NCBI GenBank assembly: GCA_031769625.1 | Contig: JAUIMM010000124.1 | Location: 6,199,501 to 6,263,500, forward strand | Direction of reading: 5' to 3' | DNA: 64,000 bases | Source of the DNA: Taudactylus pleione | Taxonomy: Eukaryota > Chordata > Amphibia > Anura > Myobatrachidae | Shown here: positions 59,568-64,000 of the stretch, piece by piece | How positions within the stretch are numbered: the stretch's first letter is position 1 | Layout: each line of letters begins with the position of its first letter | The notes under the pieces: generated by a model | What the model was told of the DNA's origin: nothing | The model's input: only the letters and a program-made list of their open reading frames with translations | The model's database searches: none | Program-made: the position numbers and the translations under genes

Positions 59568-60584
59568 TATGAGACCTGGCTACGTGCCTTCTCTTTCATC
59601 CATAGTGAGAGATATCAGACTGTTTAATTTTGATTGTATTCTATAACCCTGATACCAATTATAATCTTCTATGTTGATATGTGTTGATACTAACATATGG
59701 TGACCTACATATGCTCACTTATACCTAGTGAATCATTACGGATATTTACATAGTGCCTTGAAGATTTTTGTACTCACCTGTCACCTTTCATTTTGGTCAT
59801 CATGTATTGATACTGCGGTTCTATGTTCCAGTTTTCACTTCAGAGCTTATCTGTTCAATTGTTATACATTTTTTTATATATGTTCACCTATTGAATTCAT
59901 TATATACTCCTGCTATTATAGCATATTATCGGTGACTAGGCACAGTCTGATCATTGTCATATATATGTTACTATGCCTTCATGTATTATTTACCTGAGAT
60001 ATGAGGGTCATTGACACCCTCTCCTGTATATCGATTGGATATTCTCTTGCTATTACAGCATATACCATCGGCTACTAGGCATAGCCTGATCACTGTCATC
60101 TATAGGCTGCTACGCCTTGTGTACCATTTATCTGAGACATGATGGTCATTGATACCTTCTCATATATATCGATTGGCTTATTTAGCTTAATTTCTGTTAT
60201 TTGTTGTCTAGTCTTGTCAGTCCTTTTTTACATTTATACACTTATTAAAAGTTAAGTTTTATACTACAGATGCAGATCCTGTGCCCCAGCACAAGAGAGT
60301 ACTTCTCTTTCTTTCTCCCATACTACACCTTACTCTCATGGGTGCACCTCCTTTGTGCCATTAATACATTGGGATATATCCCTTGTACTGATCTCTTTAA
60401 TTTTAGTGGAGTTTTATCTGCCTCATCTCTCTATATATACAGTGCTTAGGGTCTCCCCATACCCCTTTCCATAGATATACAATCTGCTAGTGTGTATGGT
60501 CATTTACTTATCATGACTCATAGGGTCCAGCTGCATGACTAGATATGTCCAATTTGGCCATATACATGAATGATTAAACTGGAC
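59568..60584. other. Right half of the repeat interrupted by the provirus
   Basis: It contains two tandem-like segments of about 170 bp (ATTATCGGTGACTAGGCACAG near 59926 and TACCATCGGCTACTAGGCATA near 60063, each followed by CTGATCA and TGTCAT). No coding gene was recognised. Confidence 0.4.
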
Positions 60585-60992
60585 CATACTTGCCAACTCT
60601 CCCTCATTATCAGGGAGACTCCATGAAATAGGAGCAATCTCCCTGTCTCCCTAAAAAGTTCTGCAATCTCCCTGAGTGCACTTTCCCCCATTATTTAGCT
60701 GTTATATTAAAAAAAGAAATATTTACATTCAAATGGGATCATTAGTATCATTTCCCAGCATCGGGTATAAGGCACAATGATCCCTATGGCTACATGCGTT
60801 TTCTGAAAAGTATCAATGTGTTTTCATGAACAAATATAGATTACTAACTGCTTTGGGGCTCATTTACATTTGGATATAAATCAGGTTTATTACACGCCCC
60901 TCAGATGTAGCAGTACACGCCCACATTACCTCACGCTCATAGGTGCGGCTTTCACACTCCCTGAAATGCTTTTACAAAAGTAGGCAAGCATG
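60585..60992. mobile_element. hAT-type MITE (408 bp)
   Basis: CATACTTGCCAACTCTCCC and TAGGCAAGCATG are inverted ends. The 8-bp duplication aactggac is perfect (60577-60584 and 60993-61000). Same terminus family as 62552-62849. Confidence 0.8.
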
Positions 60993-62551
60993 AACTGGAC
61001 ACAGATTTGTCTGTGATCCCTTGGGTGGAGAGGCTGGGTAAAAAAAACATAGGGGGGGGGGGGGAGAATGTTTAAAATAAATCCTATCAGATAAAAAAAA
61101 AGTAAAGGTTCAAAATGATATAAATTGGTAGGTAGAAAATACTTCAGAGCATTGGTTCCATGGGTCGATTATTCTGGACTAAATAAAATGATTTATGGTC
61201 AATGTGGTGGGCAAAACCATTTCTGGTGGCTGCCAATCATAAAATATGTGGACAAACAGAAGCACAGCTTTGTCCACCTCCACTTAACTGAACCGAATGA
61301 TGACAGGTCAGCACAATTTACTCATTTTAATAACTTTTTCTGAATTTCTCAAAAACAAACTTTTGACCGAGGGGTGCCATAGAAAAAATGCTGATACAGT
61401 ACGATGCCGTGCTTCAAGAAAGTTTGTGAACCACTGCTCCAGAGAATCTTCAAGTGGGGTCAAAGCCCATGTAGCATGTTCTTATTATGGTTATGAGTGT
61501 CATGTATTTATTAATAGGAGTATGTAATTAATATGAAAGAATTCCTAGCTACAGTACCTACAGTCATTTTAGAGTTTTAGTGCTGTTACTGTACAACAAA
61601 ATCATTTATTGCAGCAAAGTGTTCTTGGAAATTATATTCAAATGTGGACATGAATATATTGTATCTTTCATACATCTGTTTAATGTGCGCATGACATGTC
61701 CACTGAGATTTTGAACACTTTGTTAAGAATATGTTGTGACTTGAGAGGAATTGCACACAAAATGGGTCCATTCTACTAAATAATTTTGTATACTCCTTAG
61801 GTCCATCCACAACTTATTTGTTCTCCTTCCACAGATCCCAAAGGTTGTCTTGTAATGTTTGTATTTGTTTATGGATTACAGAAGATGATATATCATTTGG
61901 TAATGCAGAAAAACAATATACATATCGCATTTGGTAAATGAGCTGCGGTGACTACAGTACCACAGTTTGGTAATAAATAAAATGCTAAAGGCACTGCTAT
62001 CAATCACCTAATTATAACCATCATTGTCTCTGGAGAAACTGATATTCCAATTTTTTCAATAACTATAAAGGGGCAATAGTCTAGATTTGCACATACTGTT
62101 TAAATCGTTTACTTTTCTTAATTGGCAATTATATACAGAATGAGAAAAAGGATATGCACATTTGGTGGCTGTCACACAAGTTAGGATGTACAGTTCAGTA
62201 ACTTATTAATTGTACCCTCCAGATCTGATTCCTGCTGCATTTTTGATTGCAGCTACTGTGCTAAAATATGCAGCAGGTGGCGTCTGAAGAACAAATACGC
62301 ATCCTGCAGGCATCGCAGTTCCGAGTGCAGCGTCCAAAGTCACAGCATTGGATCACCATCCCAACCAGGAAATCTGTATCGGAAGATGTCTCTTCCCTCT
62401 CCTCACCCCTAACAGATACAGCATGATTGACATACTGTAGGGGGCACTGTGAGTGATCTCACAAGATCCTTTCTGCACATGCACAGAACAGGTCATGCGC
62501 ATGTGCAGTCCCCTCACCATCGAAATTGTACGCAAACCATGGGGTTTACGT
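60993..62551. other. No gene recognised
   Basis: AT-rich sequence with a poly-G run near 61053 and no convincing coding frames. A GC-richer patch near 62260-62520 contains GCACATGCACAG and GCGCATGTGCAG repeats. Confidence 0.35.
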
Positions 62552-62849
62552 CAGACTTGCCTACCCTCCCGATTTGGTTGGGAGCCTCCCGAATATCGGG
62601 TGCCGCTCCCGACCCCCAGAAAGGGAGGCAAGCCTCCCGGCTGCCGGCTGCCCCGCCTCGACTACCTAACAGAAACCCCCTCAGCGGGAGGGCACGATGA
62701 CGCAATTTGGAATGAATTGCGTCATCGTGGCTCCGCCCCCTGCCTTTATTTTCGCCCCCAACACAGACCAATTGCCCGGCCATGCCCCCCAGTGTTTGCA
62801 GGTATTCGGCTCCCTCCTGGAAGGAGGGAGCTGAATGTCGGCAAGTATG
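62552..62849. mobile_element. hAT-type MITE (298 bp)
   Basis: CAGACTTGCCTACCCTCCCG and GTCGGCAAGTATG are the termini. Flanks gtttacgt and gtgtatgt match at 6 of 8 positions. Inside are CGATGACGCAATTTGG/AATTGCGTCATCG and TCCCTCCTGGAAGGAGGGA hairpins. Confidence 0.7.
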
Positions 62850-63904
62850 GTGTATGTACAAGTATGAATCAGGCTCTCCATACCAAGGAATAAATCATGA
62901 AAATAAAGCATTACAAGGGAATAAAGCATTAATAGCACCAAAACATTATTTTTTTTTTGCAGTTTTATACATATTCCTGTAGCTGTCACCACACCAAATT
63001 AGAGAGAAGCAGGGGTAGGTCTGTGATCTCAATGTCTTACAGATTTACAGCACAAGATCCAGACATTCCCAGACTAGAGGCTCTTTTTTCTGAATGAGTG
63101 ACAGTTGCTTTATACCGAGGAGTCAGGAGTAAATCTTAAAGAAATATGATCCCTTTTAATCTTTTCTTCTCCTTCATGATATATAATATCAGATATATTA
63201 ATAATGTTGACATAAGGCAGTATTAGTGTATTTAGCAGGTGTTTTTGAATACTGACAAGTTAAATAATATTTACCTTCCCAGGATAATTGCAGCAACTAC
63301 AGGTTTCAGGGCTTAGGCTAGGGAAGGTGTCTGGGTAGATCTATCCATAATGTCAATAGTTTGTGTTTTGTATTTATTTTCCCCCAGACTCTGAGTTAAA
63401 CAAGCCAGTTAAATGAGCTGTTATATTGGCCCCATGTTCTAAAAATATCTCTAAGTGCAATGAGATTCACCCAGTAAATTATGCTGTATTTGTCCTTGTT
63501 CTTAATCTGCCCGTGGCTCCTTGCCATGCAGTGTGTAAGGTGTACATAGCTTGGACAGACAAAAAATTTGTAAACAGTAGATCTCTAAGAAGAATGCAGT
63601 CCCAGCAATACTTTTGCAAGTGCTCAACAGACCTAAAATAGAGCAAGCGGCATATGACAGTCCTTCATGCCACGTAGGGATCTATTGATCACTATATTTA
63701 GGTTAGATCAGACTGTGTTCACCTTACTATGCATGCAGCTCAAGGAAAAGGACAAAGAAGGTGGTTGGAGAGGCCAGGGAGCTTCTCCATGACAGCCTAG
63801 CAGATCTCCTTTTGTATTCCAAATCTGACTTGGCAGGGAAGCAACTGACAGTATCATATATGGGTATTTTCCAAATCATAGGTGCCCACACATGGCACCT
63901 CCAC
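62850..63904. other. No gene recognised
   Basis: AT-rich DNA without identifiable repeats or coding potential. Confidence 0.35.
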
Positions 63905-64000
63905 TTTATACACTTTAGGTTAGGGGCTCCCGGGGGGACTTAGGGTTAGGCACCCCCCCCAGGAGGTTAGGGTTAGGCTAGGGGAAGGGGGGGTTAGGGT
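63905..64000. mobile_element. Telomere-like motif tract at the window edge
   Basis: Repeated TTAGGGTTAGG motifs separated by G/C-rich spacers run into the end of the window. By analogy with 32362 and 34538 this is probably the core of another inverted-repeat element, not a chromosome end. The rest lies outside the window. Confidence 0.5.

Noticed and set aside
63905..64000. True telomere at the window end
   Set aside because: The TTAGGG motifs are few and separated by G/C-rich spacers, and similar tracts occur inside mobile elements elsewhere in the window.

Overview
The window looks like a repeat-rich vertebrate nuclear genome, most likely an anuran amphibian. The one intact conserved gene is a sarcomeric alpha-actin with the vertebrate muscle-actin intron pattern. 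Around it are dense MITEs (hAT, PIF/Harbinger and TA-target types), an L1-like LINE, L2-like LINE pieces, a Tc1 remnant, a PIF/Harbinger transposon with two genes, a class I-like endogenous retrovirus and several tandem arrays. The taxon is inferred from the repeat style, not proven. No bacterial genes, CRISPR arrays or rRNA genes were seen.

Layout. 1-14.2 kb: nested MITEs and two larger non-autonomous hAT elements (4729-6274, 9727-11086), a degenerate GA-rich array, a 31-bp array split by an insertion, and a 46-bp minisatellite (11.8-13.3 kb). 14.2-21.0 kb: a full-length L1-like LINE bounded by a perfect 16-bp target-site duplication, with both ORFs decayed. 22.9-26.6 kb: a PIF/Harbinger element whose transposase (+) and MADF-type accessory protein (-) are spliced and interlocked. 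27.1-36.2 kb: a 98-bp array, a Tc1 remnant holding a MITE, tandem repeats and telomere-motif elements. 36.2-38.8 kb: about 37 copies of a 69-bp satellite. 41.2-46.1 kb: the complete alpha-actin gene on the minus strand with promoter elements, a noncoding first exon, six coding exons and a polyadenylation signal. 47-51.4 kb: MITEs and an L2-like LINE with nested insertions. 52.3-59.6 kb: a provirus with two near-identical LTRs, broken gag, pol scraps and an open env TM-like frame. 59.6-64 kb: further hAT MITEs and telomere-like motifs at the edge.

Apart from actin, the sequence is mobile-element biology. Target-site duplications read directly from the sequence (8 bp hAT, 3 bp Harbinger-like, TA, 4 bp, 16 bp L1, 4 bp retroviral) order many insertions in time. 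The most unusual signals are (1) a hairpin-chain MITE family in which three diverged copies keep their stems paired although the arm sequences differ, (2) the interlocked antisense exons of the Harbinger gene pair, and (3) multi-unit order in the 69-bp satellite. All coordinates and counts were made by eye.
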